In this document: in pieces, positions 11,414-20,449 of the stretch | How the letters are laid out: every line of letters begins with the position of its first letter | How positions within the stretch are numbered: the stretch's first letter is position 1 | Source: Fibrobacterota bacterium | Lineage (GTDB): Bacteria; Fibrobacterota; Fibrobacteria; UBA5070 | DNA length: 64,000 nt | Assembly (NCBI GenBank): GCA_016715065.1 | Contig: JADKBN010000002.1 | Location: 434,001-498,000, forward strand | Reading direction: 5' to 3' | Notes under the pieces: generated by a model | Database searches by the model: none | Seen by the model: only the letters and a program-made list of their open reading frames with translations | Told to the model about the DNA's origin: nothing | Made by a program: the position numbers and the translations under genes

Positions 11414-12427
11414 CTACTGCAGATCCTGCCGGATGACGCCATGGAGGCGGATGTCGTCGATCCACATTTCGGTGCCGCCCTCGATGGCCAAACTCATGTA
11501 ATTGATCGAGTCGCGGATGGTGTCCCAACCGACATTGCCTGCATCGCCATCTGGTTTCAGGAAGTTGCTTGGTCGAACCACGATCCTCTGCCAGCTTGCC
11601 CCCATGGAAACGGGAGCCCACGTCCGGCGGGGAACGATGCTGTCGATGCGCCCTCTGGCCATTCGGCCCATCTGGATGCTGTCCAACGATTCGAAACCGA
11701 GCCAAAGATTTCCGGATCCACGTGCCCATAGCTCCACGGAATCCAAGCCCCGCAGTGACCTGCGGCTGGTTGCAAGCATGGTCGCTGCAAGCAGAACACG
11801 TCCGGTATCGCATTGCCCCGTCGCGCAGGTCAGGTGCAAACTGTTGCCAGTTCGGCCTGAGCCTGCAGCAGTCAGGCCTGAAGTTGGTATGAAGCCTCCC
11901 ATGAACCAGAAGGATGAGTCAGGAAGGCGATTGTGGAGGGTTGACCCCGACTCGAAATCGTCGACGAGGATCGAATTCCAGGTGAGTTTCCGGAAATCGG
12001 TCATACCCGACCATACATCCTCGGAGGATTGCCGGGTAGCCGCAGGGAGTCCCCAGCGCACCCAGAAATAGCTTCCGTGGAACCGCTGGGAGGGCTCGAT
12101 CCGCACATGCAGGCGACCAACGGACTGCTTGGTGTCCCAGAAATCCACTTCGAACGGCATTGCCTTTCCGTCCAGGCGGATGACCTCGAGATCCAGCCCG
12201 TCCGACCGGGTCTTTGAAAAGTCAATTTCCGTCGAATCCAGGCGGATGGTTGCGACCGCGGGCTCTCCGGGGAAGCCTTCCGAGGGTGGAAGAACGGAGT
12301 CCACGCGCAGCAAACGGGCTCCGATGGCGTTCTCGGTTTCCGTTGAGGTGCCGGCGGAACGTTCTTCGAAACACCCCTGGAACCCGACAACCACGAGCGA
12401 GGAAAGGAACAAAGGCCAAAGCTTCAT
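11414..12427 (-). CDS. DUF2341-type lipoprotein (partner of TIGR02147 copy 1)
   Basis: A 337-aa secreted lipoprotein. The signal peptide ends in a lipobox-like VGFQGC. The next segment (TETENAIGARLL) is a motif shared with the partner in the neighbouring couplet. Residues about 50-150 resemble DUF2341: RLDSTEIDFSKTRSDG, KAMPFEVDFWD, RLHVRIEPSQ. The C-terminal half looks like a jelly-roll carbohydrate-binding module, with ILVDDFESG at its start and MWIDDIRLHG at its end, as in CIA30/CBM11-like domains. Its start codon overlaps the stop of the upstream TIGR02147 gene by 4 bp. It is paralogous to 13530-14513. The function is unknown; cell-surface binding to polysaccharide is an inference. Confidence 0.8.
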   Translation of the reverse strand: MKLWPLFLSSLVVVGFQGCFEERSAGTSTETENAIGARLLRVDSVLPPSEGFPGEPAVATIRLDSTEIDFSKTRSDGLDLEVIRLDGKAMPFEVDFWDTKQSVGRLHVRIEPSQRFHGSYFWVRWGLPAATRQSSEDVWSGMTDFRKLTWNSILVDDFESGSTLHNRLPDSSFWFMGGFIPTSGLTAAGSGRTGNSLHLTCATGQCDTGRVLLAATMLATSRRSLRGLDSVELWARGSGNLWLGFESLDSIQMGRMARGRIDSIVPRRTWAPVSMGASWQRIVVRPSNFLKPDGDAGNVGWDTIRDSINYMSLAIEGGTEMWIDDIRLHGVIRQDLQ

Positions 12428-13251
12428 GGCTTGCTCCCGGAGGTGAGGGCGGCGGGAAAGAAAGCCATCGCCAGATGCATGACACGGTCGGATTCGCGGG
12501 ATTCCTCCACGCGCTTTTGGATCTGACGCCTACATTCGCGCACGAGTTCACGGATCTCCCGGAACGCGTTTTCATCCATGGAAAGCGTGAGCGTGGAAAT
12601 GTCCCTCTCTTCGGGGGAAATCTGTTCCAGCGCGGCGGAGGCAAGAGACAAAATTTGACGTTGAAATCCGCGAACCGCATGCGATTTGGCCTCGCCTCCA
12701 GCGGTCAGATGCGCCTCCGCCGGCAGCAATCTACCGGAACTCGCACGCTTGACCAAACCCAGCTCCACCAGAAGTTCAAGCGAGGCTTTGACATCGGATT
12801 CCTGCACCGGCGGGATCACAAGCTTGGCCAGTTCCGAGGGAACGGCCCGCCCACCTGTGGTCTCCAAAAGCGCTCGCAACACGGCCGTCCACCATTTGGA
12901 GAAGTACTCGAGCTCTTGGGATTCCAACGGGCGGCGCGCCACGTCGCGCAAGGTCAACGCCTTTTCCAGGATGAGGTTGCGTTCGCGAACCGAGCGCTCC
13001 CGGGCGTAGGTCATCAAAAGGAGATAGTACTCGGCGGCTCGGCCGGAGAGACCCAGGAACTCCAGTGCGCGGCTGTGACACCGCGCGGGCAAGTGGGCTT
13101 CGCTGTGGAGGATCCGGAAGATGTTGCTGGGAAAAAGCCCGAAAGATTCGGCCATCATGCGATAGGAGTAGAAGGACGACTCCGCCTTGCGCTCCTCGTA
13201 GGCGTCTTTGAGGTAGGCGCGATAGTCCAGGTATTCGAAGACGGGTTTCAT
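12424..13251 (-). CDS. TIGR02147 family protein, copy 1 (DUF4423 C-terminus)
   Basis: A 275-aa member of the Fibrobacter paralogous family TIGR02147. The start at MKPVFEYLDYRAYLKDAYEE is the typical N-terminus and matches copies 2 and 3 (VFEYLDYRDIL, SYTDYRKFL). A helix-turn-helix-like N-terminal region is followed by a helical middle and a DUF4423-type end (ILSLASAALEQISPEERDIS ... FREIRELVRECRRQI ... MHLAMAFFP). There is no signal peptide, so it acts in the cytoplasm, probably as a DNA-binding regulator; that role is inferred. The stop codon overlaps the start of the DUF2341 lipoprotein, so the two are translationally coupled. Confidence 0.88.
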   Translation of the reverse strand: MKPVFEYLDYRAYLKDAYEERKAESSFYSYRMMAESFGLFPSNIFRILHSEAHLPARCHSRALEFLGLSGRAAEYYLLLMTYARERSVRERNLILEKALTLRDVARRPLESQELEYFSKWWTAVLRALLETTGGRAVPSELAKLVIPPVQESDVKASLELLVELGLVKRASSGRLLPAEAHLTAGGEAKSHAVRGFQRQILSLASAALEQISPEERDISTLTLSMDENAFREIRELVRECRRQIQKRVEESRESDRVMHLAMAFFPAALTSGSKP

Positions 13252-13529
13252 CCGAAGGCCCAAACCATGGCCTCGGCGGCATCGCCGAGGCTCCGACAGA
13301 GGGCTGGTTGGATTGTCAGGTTCATCCTCGTCCCATTCTATCGCTGTGAGGCATGGGTGTGCACCGATGGAAGTCGCCCCGAGGATCCGGCACAAGTCCG
13401 CCGACGCCTCGGGACGTACCAGCTAAGATCGAATCCGAACGTGGGTTTTGCTGGACAATGATTCAGCCGGTCGTTAGTGAACCGCTAACGAGCCGGAGAT
13501 GTCATTTTGGATCGCGGCTGGATGCGCGT

Positions 13530-14513
13530 TTATCGGAGGTCATCGGCCACGATTCCGTGGAGACGCACATCGTCGATCCAAAGCTGGGAGCCACCTTCCA
13601 CCAAAAAAGTCAGGTGGGTGATGGAATCACGCATGCGCAACCACCCGATATTCCCTCCCACGTTGTCGGGAGGGTCGAAGTCCCCCGGGGCGATGCGCAA
13701 CCGATTCCAGGCGGTGTCCAGGGGGATGCGCGCCCAGGCTTTGGGGCTGGCGGTGTCGCTGGGCCGATCCAGCGCTACCGAAAGCCTTCCAGATCCGCGA
13801 GCCCACAACACGATGGAATCCAACGAGCGCAAGCTGAGCGGGCGGCGGTTTAGGACCAAGCTGATGGTGCTGTACCGACCGGAGTTCGCATCGGCGGAGT
13901 AGGTGAAAGTCAGGGCGTTGCCTTGTCGCCCACGGCCGGCCGCCGCAAGCCTGGCAGGGGTGGCTGTGGCAGCTTCGCCGGCACCGGAATGCCACGTCGA
14001 GGTATCGGTCAGCATGCTCAACAGATTGCCGTCTTCGAAATCATCCACCAACGTGGAGGTGAGAATGACCCGGAAGGACTCCGAGATGGAATCCCAAACG
14101 GCGGCGGAATCAGGCTGGCCGTGTGCCCCTGCTCCCCAGCGCAATCGAAACCGGGAGCCGTGGCGAAGCAGGTCCGGCGCCAATCGCACATAGAGGCGGG
14201 CTCGTTTGGAGGCATGGTCCCAGAAGATCCGCTCGAAAGGAATTTGCCGGCCATCGAGCCGTTCGACGACCAACTGGCGACCCGCGCTGTCGATGCTGGA
14301 AAAGTCGCAATGGGTGGTGTCCAGGCGCAAGGTGGCGACGGTGGGGTAGGATGGGTGTGGGGGCCAGCCGTGGTAGAGTGAATCCACAGAGATCATGCGA
14401 ACCGCAATGGTGTTTTCTGTTTCCGAGGAATTGCCGGCGAGACGGTCTTCCGTGCACCCTTGGCAAGCCAGGAGCGTGGCCAACAAGGCCAACAGGAGTC
14501 TTGGACTACTCAT
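13530..14513 (-). CDS. DUF2341-type lipoprotein (partner of TIGR02147 copy 2)
   Basis: A 327-aa paralogue of the lipoprotein at 11414-12427. The signal peptide ends in LLACQGC. The segment SSETENTIAVRMISVDSLY corresponds to the TETENAIGARLL segment of copy 1. The DUF2341-like region contains RLDTTHCDFSSIDSAGR, RQIPFERIFWD and RLYVRLAPD. The C-terminal module begins TLVDDFEDGN and ends LWIDDVRLHGIVADDLR. Start ATG 14513 lies inside the stop of the upstream TIGR02147 gene (4-bp overlap). The two couplets lie head-to-tail, so the pair was probably duplicated as a unit and has since diverged widely. Confidence 0.8.
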   Translation of the reverse strand: MSSPRLLLALLATLLACQGCTEDRLAGNSSETENTIAVRMISVDSLYHGWPPHPSYPTVATLRLDTTHCDFSSIDSAGRQLVVERLDGRQIPFERIFWDHASKRARLYVRLAPDLLRHGSRFRLRWGAGAHGQPDSAAVWDSISESFRVILTSTLVDDFEDGNLLSMLTDTSTWHSGAGEAATATPARLAAAGRGRQGNALTFTYSADANSGRYSTISLVLNRRPLSLRSLDSIVLWARGSGRLSVALDRPSDTASPKAWARIPLDTAWNRLRIAPGDFDPPDNVGGNIGWLRMRDSITHLTFLVEGGSQLWIDDVRLHGIVADDLR

Positions 14514-15346
14514 TGTTTGCTTTCCGGCGCCGGCGCCAAAGGAAACAACGCCACAGCCAATTGCATGACGCGATCGGGCTTCTTTGACTCTTCGATCCGT
14601 TGTTGGATCTGTCGACGACATTCCCGCAGCATCTCGCGAATTTCAACGAACGCTTCCTGGTCGACGGCGAAAGTGATCGTGGAAATGTCTCGTTTTTCCT
14701 TCGGGAAGCGCTCCAGTGCTTCGGAAGCCAAGGAGAGGATCTGGCGCTGGAACTGGCGAACCGCTTCTGTCTTTTCCTCGCCGCCTGCGGTGAGATGGAC
14801 TTCGGAGAGCACCAACCGACCGGAACTGGCTTTTTTGACCAAGCCCAATTCGGACAGAAGTTCGAGGGCTTTGGAAACCTGGGTTTCGCTGACCTTTGGC
14901 GACAAGCGTTCGGCGAGCTCGGCGGGTCGCACGTGCCCATCCACCACTTCCACCAGCGATCGGACGGCAACCACCCACCAATCCCGATAGTATTCCAGCT
15001 CCCGGTCGGTCAGCCTCCGGCACTCCACGTCGCGCAGGGCCAGGGCTTTTTCGAGGATTTCAGTGCGGGCTTTGCTGTTGCGCTCGCGGGCGTAGGCGAT
15101 CAACAATTGGAAATATTCGGCGGATCTCCCGCTGATCCCGATGAAATCCAATGCCCGCGTCTGGCAGCGGGCGGGAAGGTGCGCGTCCTTCTGGAGGATG
15201 CGAAACATGTTGCTCGTGTCCAGCCCGAAGTTTTCGGCGAGCATTCGGTAGGAATACAATGGCGTCGAGAGTTTGCGTGTTTCGAAGGCTTCCTTCAGGA
15301 TGTCTCTATAATCGAGGTATTCGAAGACCGGTCGCATGGTGTCCAT
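14510..15346 (-). CDS. TIGR02147 family protein, copy 2
   Basis: A 278-aa paralogue of the protein at 12424-13251, with the same layout: RPVFEYLDYRDILKEAFE at the start, YSYRMLAENFGLDTSNMFRI (HTH-like), LLSELGLVKKASSGRLV (winged-helix-like) and the DUF4423-type end (RQILSLASEALERFPKEKRD, FVEIREMLRECRRQI, QLAVALFPLAP). It may start at 15346 or three codons later. It is divergent from the CE15 esterase gene, so it could control that promoter region, its own operon, or both. Confidence 0.88.
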   Translation of the reverse strand: MDTMRPVFEYLDYRDILKEAFETRKLSTPLYSYRMLAENFGLDTSNMFRILQKDAHLPARCQTRALDFIGISGRSAEYFQLLIAYARERNSKARTEILEKALALRDVECRRLTDRELEYYRDWWVVAVRSLVEVVDGHVRPAELAERLSPKVSETQVSKALELLSELGLVKKASSGRLVLSEVHLTAGGEEKTEAVRQFQRQILSLASEALERFPKEKRDISTITFAVDQEAFVEIREMLRECRRQIQQRIEESKKPDRVMQLAVALFPLAPAPESKQ

Positions 15347-15869
15347 TTTCCACCGCCGGCATCGATTCCAGGAGTGCTGAAAAGGGAGCCGGACTTACGT
15401 GACGATTCGAAAGGTGGCGTAGGAGCTATCCGGAAAATGAACTGGACATCTTCTCGGAGTAGAGCAGAAACTCGTGAGATCCATTGGTGGTTCACCAACG
15501 CGATGCCCATCGTAGAACCTCTGCGTCGACTCCGTGTAGTCGGAGTTCCTGAGTCCGAAGTTCACGGACTCCAGCGGCAACACAGAAGCTTGGGATGACC
15601 TGAAGCACTTCGAGCTGCATCCTCGCGAACGGTGATGAGATCTGGCTGGTGACCGCAGGCGATGCATCTCGGGGAGCAAAGGGGGGGAGGGGGTGTTGTG
15701 AACTGTACAATGGTGTTTCAGCAAGGTTGCAATCGAGAATGGCAACAGCGCGATAACTTCCCCACAAGACCAACCGGCGCGAGCCACCGACTGTGTCCAT
15801 CTTGGGCGCAGGTTGATTCGTGCGCCCGTTCGCGAACACCCAAGAGCATTGTCACCAGTGGAGTATTCC
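15347..15869. other. Divergent intergenic region between TIGR02147 copy 2 and the CE15 gene
   Basis: About 520 bp without a convincing gene. It must hold promoters for both directions. No clear operator or hairpin array is visible; the short ORFs here have no recognisable product. Confidence 0.5.
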
Positions 15870-17636
15870 ATGTTCAGTCAATTCAGTCGGAAGTCAATCG
15901 CTTGCAAGGCGATGGCGATGGCGAGCCTGATGGCCGCCGCCGTTTTCGCAGGCCAAGCGTCCGGAACGGTGAAAGACGCCAAGGGCGCCGCGTTGGCGGG
16001 AGTGACTGTTTCTGTCCAGGACGCGGCTACGGCCACCCAGACCACAACGGCGGCGGATGGGAGCTTCACGATCGCCACCGCCGTCAGCGGCGTGCAGATC
16101 AAGTCCGTCGCCAATCCGGCCTTCAGCATCAAGCACGTCGATGGCGCTCTGCTGGTGCAGTGCCCGGGCGAAGGCGCGGTTTCGCTGGACCTGGTGGAAG
16201 TCAATGGCAAGAACATCTGGAGCGCCACGGCCATCCTGAGCCAGGGAGCCGCACGGGTGGACGTGCCCGCCGGAATCCATTTCAACGCGGCCTTCCTCAG
16301 GGCGCGCCACGGGACGGATCTCCTCTACATGCCGGTTTTGAAGGATGACGCATCCGGTTGGAAGGTCGCTTCCCACCTGGTGTCGGCTCGCTCCCTGGCG
16401 ACTCTTCCAACGCTTGTCTTCTCGAAGAGCGGGTTCGCCGAGGCCAGGTACGTGATGAAGACGGAGACGGAAACCGGCATCGCCATCACCTTGAACGAAG
16501 GCGGCGGAGACTTCGTGGAAGACCATCGCAAGGAGTGCACGATCCCCGCTTTGCCTGCGGTTTCCGCCTTGACGAACATCACGAACCTGCCGGATCCCTT
16601 CAAGATGATGGATGGCACCGCGGTGACCACCAAGGCGCAGTGGACCTGCCGCCGCGAAGAAATCGCCGCCATGCTGGAGAAGTATGTGCATGGCGAAAAA
16701 CCCCGCAATCCGGAAAAAGTGGAAGGCAGCTTCGCGGGCGAAAAGCTCACAGTGAAGGTCACCGACAAGGGCAAGTCCATCTCCTTCGATGTCACCATCA
16801 CCAAGCCCTCGGGTGCAGGTCCCTTCCCCGCCGTCATCGGTTGGGACGGCGGAAACATCGGGGGAGGATATTCCGGCTTGAACGTGGCAAAGATCAGCTA
16901 TCCGATCACCACCATCGCCGCGGAAGGCTCGGGTCGCGGCAAGGGCAAATTCTACGACCTTTACGGATCCTCCCATTCCGCTTCGGAACTGATGGCCCAC
17001 GCCTGGGGTCTGTCGCGCATCATCGACGCGCTGATGGTTACCCCTGCCGCCGGAATCGATGCCAAGCATCTGGCCGTGACCGGTTGCTCCCGCTGGGGCA
17101 AGTCCTCGGCCGTGGCGGGGTCCTTCGATCAGCGTGTCCAACTGGTCATTCCGCAAGAAGCAGGATCCGGTGGCGTGGCCGCATGGCGCATCATTCCAAG
17201 CTTCACCAAAGCCCAGCCGATCAAAAGCACCTACGACGAACAGTTCTGGACTCGCCAGGACTTCTGGCAGAACTTCGGCAGCTCCATCACAAAGCTTCCG
17301 GTGGATCACCACGAGATGGTGGGGATGATCGCACCTCGCGCCCTCCTGGTGTTGGACAACAGCATCGATTGGCTCGGACCGGAAGTCGGCTGGGGTTCGG
17401 CCAACGCGGCGAAGGAGATCTACAAGGCGCTGGGTGCTGAAGAAGGTCTCACCTACAGTTCGGTCGGAGGTCACGACCACTGCGCCCTGCCCGCATCGCA
17501 GAACCACTGGGTCAAAAGCTACGTCCAGAAGTACCTGATGGGTGGGACCGGCGAAGCCGCCAAGATGGAGGCTCCCGCCGCATACAAGTTCGATCGCGCC
17601 AAGTGGATCACCTGGACCACTCCGATCTTGAAGTAA
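15870..17636 (+). CDS. Secreted CE15 glucuronoyl methylesterase
   Basis: A 588-aa carbohydrate esterase of family CE15, which cuts the ester between lignin and 4-O-methyl-glucuronic acid of xylan. A signal peptide (about 1-27) precedes a carboxypeptidase-regulatory-like Ig domain (ASGTVKDAKGAALAGVTVSV, about 30-90). The alpha/beta-hydrolase domain (about 215-575) follows. The nucleophile motif is TGCSRWGKSS with Ser407, a conserved acidic site is PQEAGSGG (Glu430), and the histidine lies in GGHDHC (535/537). All triad elements are present. The ATG at 15870 gives the signal peptide. It fits with the xylanase (653-1636) and the following SGNH esterase in breaking down xylan-lignin complexes. 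A hairpin follows the gene. Confidence 0.92.
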   Translation: MFSQFSRKSIACKAMAMASLMAAAVFAGQASGTVKDAKGAALAGVTVSVQDAATATQTTTAADGSFTIATAVSGVQIKSVANPAFSIKHVDGALLVQCPGEGAVSLDLVEVNGKNIWSATAILSQGAARVDVPAGIHFNAAFLRARHGTDLLYMPVLKDDASGWKVASHLVSARSLATLPTLVFSKSGFAEARYVMKTETETGIAITLNEGGGDFVEDHRKECTIPALPAVSALTNITNLPDPFKMMDGTAVTTKAQWTCRREEIAAMLEKYVHGEKPRNPEKVEGSFAGEKLTVKVTDKGKSISFDVTITKPSGAGPFPAVIGWDGGNIGGGYSGLNVAKISYPITTIAAEGSGRGKGKFYDLYGSSHSASELMAHAWGLSRIIDALMVTPAAGIDAKHLAVTGCSRWGKSSAVAGSFDQRVQLVIPQEAGSGGVAAWRIIPSFTKAQPIKSTYDEQFWTRQDFWQNFGSSITKLPVDHHEMVGMIAPRALLVLDNSIDWLGPEVGWGSANAAKEIYKALGAEEGLTYSSVGGHDHCALPASQNHWVKSYVQKYLMGGTGEAAKMEAPAAYKFDRAKWITWTTPILK

Positions 17637-17658
17637 ACTGTCGTTAGCCAAGATTCCA

Positions 17659-17690
17659 AACGGACGTCGGACTCATCTCCGGCGTCCGTT
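17659..17690 (+). terminator. Hairpin after the CE15 gene, terminator-like
   Basis: A 12-bp stem with one G-U pair (17659-17670 with 17679-17690) starts 22 bp after the stop codon. There is no good T-run, so termination may be partial. Confidence 0.5.
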
Positions 17691-17738
17691 ATCCGTTCCT
17701 AGACAAATATTGATATGACGTGCGGTTTTATCCTCATC

Positions 17739-19244
17739 ATGGAGTCTCCGTTGAGCACCAAGTTCTTCTCGATTCGAATCCGGACGGCCCTGGCCACGAT
17801 CGCCCTGGCAGGTGCCTCGCTGGTGTTCGCGCAGTCGGACAACCACTGGGTGGCCACCTGGAGCGCGGCTCCCTATCTGGTGGAGTCCGCCAACATGCCT
17901 CCTTCGCCGGGACTCACCAACAACACCCTTCGCCAGGTGGTCCGTGTTTCGATCGGTGGCGACACCCTCCGCTTGAAGTTGACCAACGTCAACAACACCC
18001 AGGCGACCGAACTGAAGGCCGTGAACATCGCGGTGTCCAGCGGCGGAAACAAGATCGAAGCCACCACCCTGAAGGCGCTCTCGTTTGCCGGGAAGGCCTC
18101 CGCCTCGCTGGCGTCGGGCGCGTCGGTCACGTCGGACCCCATCGCTTTTCGCCTGACCCCAAGCATGCGCGTGGCGATCACCATCCTGTACGGAGCCACA
18201 TCGTCCAACATGACCGGCCACGTGGGGTCGCGCACCAATTCGTACATCGTCGCCGGCGACAAGACCACCGCCGCCGACCTCGCCGGGTCCGCATCCACGC
18301 CGCACTGGTACTCCATCAACACCATCGACGTGCGCGCCCCGCAGGCGGCGCAGGCGGTGGGAATCATCGGGAACTCCATCACCGACGGCTACGGCCTGAC
18401 GCCGGACCTCCAAAACCGCTGGACCGACATCTTCTCCGAACGCCTGCTGGCCAACGAGAAGACAAAAAACGTCGCGGTATTGAACATGGGGATCGGCGCC
18501 ACCACGGTCCTGGGCACCGCCCAGACCGCCGGAGTGACGCGCTTCCAGCGCGACATCCTGGACCAGCAGGGCATCGGGTGGGTGATCCTCTTCCATGGCG
18601 TCAACGACATCGGTAGTTCCAACGCCAGCGCCACGAGCCTGATCGCCGGCCTCAAGCAGATGGCTTCCGCCGCCAAGGCCAAGGGCCTGAAGGTATACGG
18701 CGGCACCATCATGCCCTTCAATGGCAACAGCTACTACTCGGCGGCCCACGAGATGGTGCGTCGCGAGGTGAACTACTTCATCCGCCACGACGCGGTCTAC
18801 GACGGCGTGATCGATTTCGACAAGACCATGCGCAATCCGTCCGACACCACCCGGCTGCAAGCGGCGGTGAACAACGACTGGCTCCATCCCTCCACCGCCG
18901 GCTACAAGGTGATGGGTGAATCCATCGACCTGAAGCTGTTCGAGAACGGGATCAGCGGCTTGACCAGGCAGCCTGGCATCGCGCCTGCGGGTGCGTGGCT
19001 GGCTTGGACGAATTCCGTCAACGGAATGGCGGCGATCCGCTTTGCGATCCCCCAGGAGTCCTACGTGTCGCTGAGGGTCCGCTCGGTCAACGGCAGGGTG
19101 TCCGCCGAGCTCGCGGGGCGCACCTTCACGGCCGGATCGCACACGGTGGAGTTGGCGCAGGATCTGCCCCAAGGCGTGTACCTCTGCTCCATCCACGCGC
19201 AAGGAATCGCCGAGACCCGCACGATCTACGTGGCGGGTCGGTAG
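17739..19244 (+). CDS. Secreted SGNH/GDSL esterase with C-terminal sorting-like tail
   Basis: A secreted SGNH-fold hydrolase of about 500 aa. Residues about 1-31 form a signal peptide. Block I is IGNSITDGYG with Ser213 as nucleophile, block II includes NMGIGATTV, block III is GVNDIG, and block V is NDWLHPSTAGY with the catalytic Asp and His. The last 75 residues (IRFAIPQESYVSLRVRSVNG ... LPQGVYLCSIHAQG) resemble type IX sorting domains. The family includes acetylxylan and rhamnogalacturonan esterases, so deacetylation of plant polysaccharide is a reasonable guess. The start is uncertain: ATG 17715, ATG 17739 or TTG 17751 (behind GGAG). It follows the CE15 gene in the same direction. Confidence 0.88.
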   Translation: MESPLSTKFFSIRIRTALATIALAGASLVFAQSDNHWVATWSAAPYLVESANMPPSPGLTNNTLRQVVRVSIGGDTLRLKLTNVNNTQATELKAVNIAVSSGGNKIEATTLKALSFAGKASASLASGASVTSDPIAFRLTPSMRVAITILYGATSSNMTGHVGSRTNSYIVAGDKTTAADLAGSASTPHWYSINTIDVRAPQAAQAVGIIGNSITDGYGLTPDLQNRWTDIFSERLLANEKTKNVAVLNMGIGATTVLGTAQTAGVTRFQRDILDQQGIGWVILFHGVNDIGSSNASATSLIAGLKQMASAAKAKGLKVYGGTIMPFNGNSYYSAAHEMVRREVNYFIRHDAVYDGVIDFDKTMRNPSDTTRLQAAVNNDWLHPSTAGYKVMGESIDLKLFENGISGLTRQPGIAPAGAWLAWTNSVNGMAAIRFAIPQESYVSLRVRSVNGRVSAELAGRTFTAGSHTVELAQDLPQGVYLCSIHAQGIAETRTIYVAGR

Positions 19245-19315
19245 GGGAAATGATTCGCCGGCTTTTCGGTGTGCCGGTGTTACCAATTCCCGAAAAAAGC
19301 GAAAACCGTACCTGC

Positions 19316-19516
19316 CGTTCGTCCTGAGGAGGCGCTGAAGGCGCCGTCTCGAAGGGGGAATGGCAGGTGATGACAAGCCTTGGCAGGTCTGTCTTGTGCT
19401 TGTCTACGGGTTCCGTACGAATGACATGCCGTCGGATCGAGAGATGCATGGAGGAAAAGCCCTCCCTCCGTACGCCCTTCGAGACGGCGGCTGTGCCGCC
19501 TCCTCAGGACGAACGG
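19316..19516. repeat. REPIN-like inverted pair 1 (family 1)
   Basis: Two copies of a short palindromic repeat lie in opposite directions, at 19316-19358 and 19474-19516. Each has the conserved flank CGTTCGTCCTGAGGA on one side and GTCTCGAAGGG on the other, around a stem-loop whose stem differs between copies. The pair sits between the SGNH gene and the convergent end of the trmH-like gene. Confidence 0.85.
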
Positions 19517-19552
19517 AGGTCAACACCACAGATCAGACAGATCTTTCCGAAA

Positions 19553-20449
19553 TCACTCCATCCGCTGGAACAGCCCGGCGGCCAGGATGCCGTGGGCCAC
19601 GGCCACGTTCAGCGATTCCACGCCGCCGGCCATGGCAATACGCACCTTGGCGTCGCAAAGGTCCAAAAGGTTGGAAGACGAACCCTTGCCTTCGTTGCCC
19701 ACCAGGATGGCGACCTTCTTCTTCAGCGCCACGTTCTCGATGGAGTCCTTGCCATGGGGGCTGGTCCCCACGATGGTGAAGCCCTTGTTGCGCAGAAATT
19801 CGATGGTCTGTTCCAGGCGCACGTTGTTTTCGAACGGGATGGAGGCGACCAATCCAGCGGATCCCCTCGCGGCGCGGGGATTGAACGGATCCACCGAACC
19901 CTTGCCCAGCACGATGGCGTCGAACCCGAAGGCCGCCGAGGTGCGAAACAGCGCGCCCAGGTTGCCCGGGTCCTGCACGGCATCCACCAGGGTGATGCGG
20001 CGGGCTGCTTCCCAATTGATGCGCAGCGCACGCGCCATGGCCACCGCCACCAGACCTTGCTGGGTCTTGGTGCTGGAGATCTGTTCCATTTCGCGGCTGG
20101 ATACCACGCGAAGGGGGAGCTTCCCTGGCACACGGGTCAGAAGCGCCTTGTTCCACTCGGTGCCTTCCGTCTGGTAGACGGCCACCACGTTCTCGCGGGC
20201 GTTGTCGATCAACGTTTCCACGGCCTTCACGCCTTCGACCAGATATTGTCCGGTGCGTTCGCGGGCCTTCTCGTTTTTCAGGTCCGCCACAGCGCGCAGT
20301 TCCTGGTCCATGAGCAGCAAACCCTGCTCGTCCTTGGCCACGCGGGCCGCCGCCGAATGGGGGCGCCGCTTCCAGGAAGGAACTTCGCCTCGGCCGCCGC
20401 CGCGTGGTCCCTGTGGGTTCTCGCCCGAAAATCCTCGGTCGCGGTTCAT
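19553..20449 (-). CDS. SpoU/TrmH-type RNA 2'-O-methyltransferase
   Basis: A 298-aa SPOUT methyltransferase that should methylate ribose 2'-OH of tRNA or rRNA using S-adenosylmethionine. A basic N-terminus (about 1-40) precedes an RNA-binding substrate domain. The knotted catalytic domain has motif 1 DAVQDPGNLGALFRTSAAFG, motif 2 VGNEGKG and motif 3 MAGGVESLNVAVAHGI, all intact. The target position is not predictable. It is the last gene of an xseB-ispA-dxs-trmH operon; its ATG overlaps the dxs stop by 4 bp. Confidence 0.92.
   Translation of the reverse strand: MNRDRGFSGENPQGPRGGGRGEVPSWKRRPHSAAARVAKDEQGLLLMDQELRAVADLKNEKARERTGQYLVEGVKAVETLIDNARENVVAVYQTEGTEWNKALLTRVPGKLPLRVVSSREMEQISSTKTQQGLVAVAMARALRINWEAARRITLVDAVQDPGNLGALFRTSAAFGFDAIVLGKGSVDPFNPRAARGSAGLVASIPFENNVRLEQTIEFLRNKGFTIVGTSPHGKDSIENVALKKKVAILVGNEGKGSSSNLLDLCDAKVRIAMAGGVESLNVAVAHGILAAGLFQRME

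Noticed and set aside
13923..15598. Plus-strand ORFs opposite the TIGR02147/DUF2341 genes
   Set aside because: They are antisense shadows of genes with clear domains and start signals on the minus strand.
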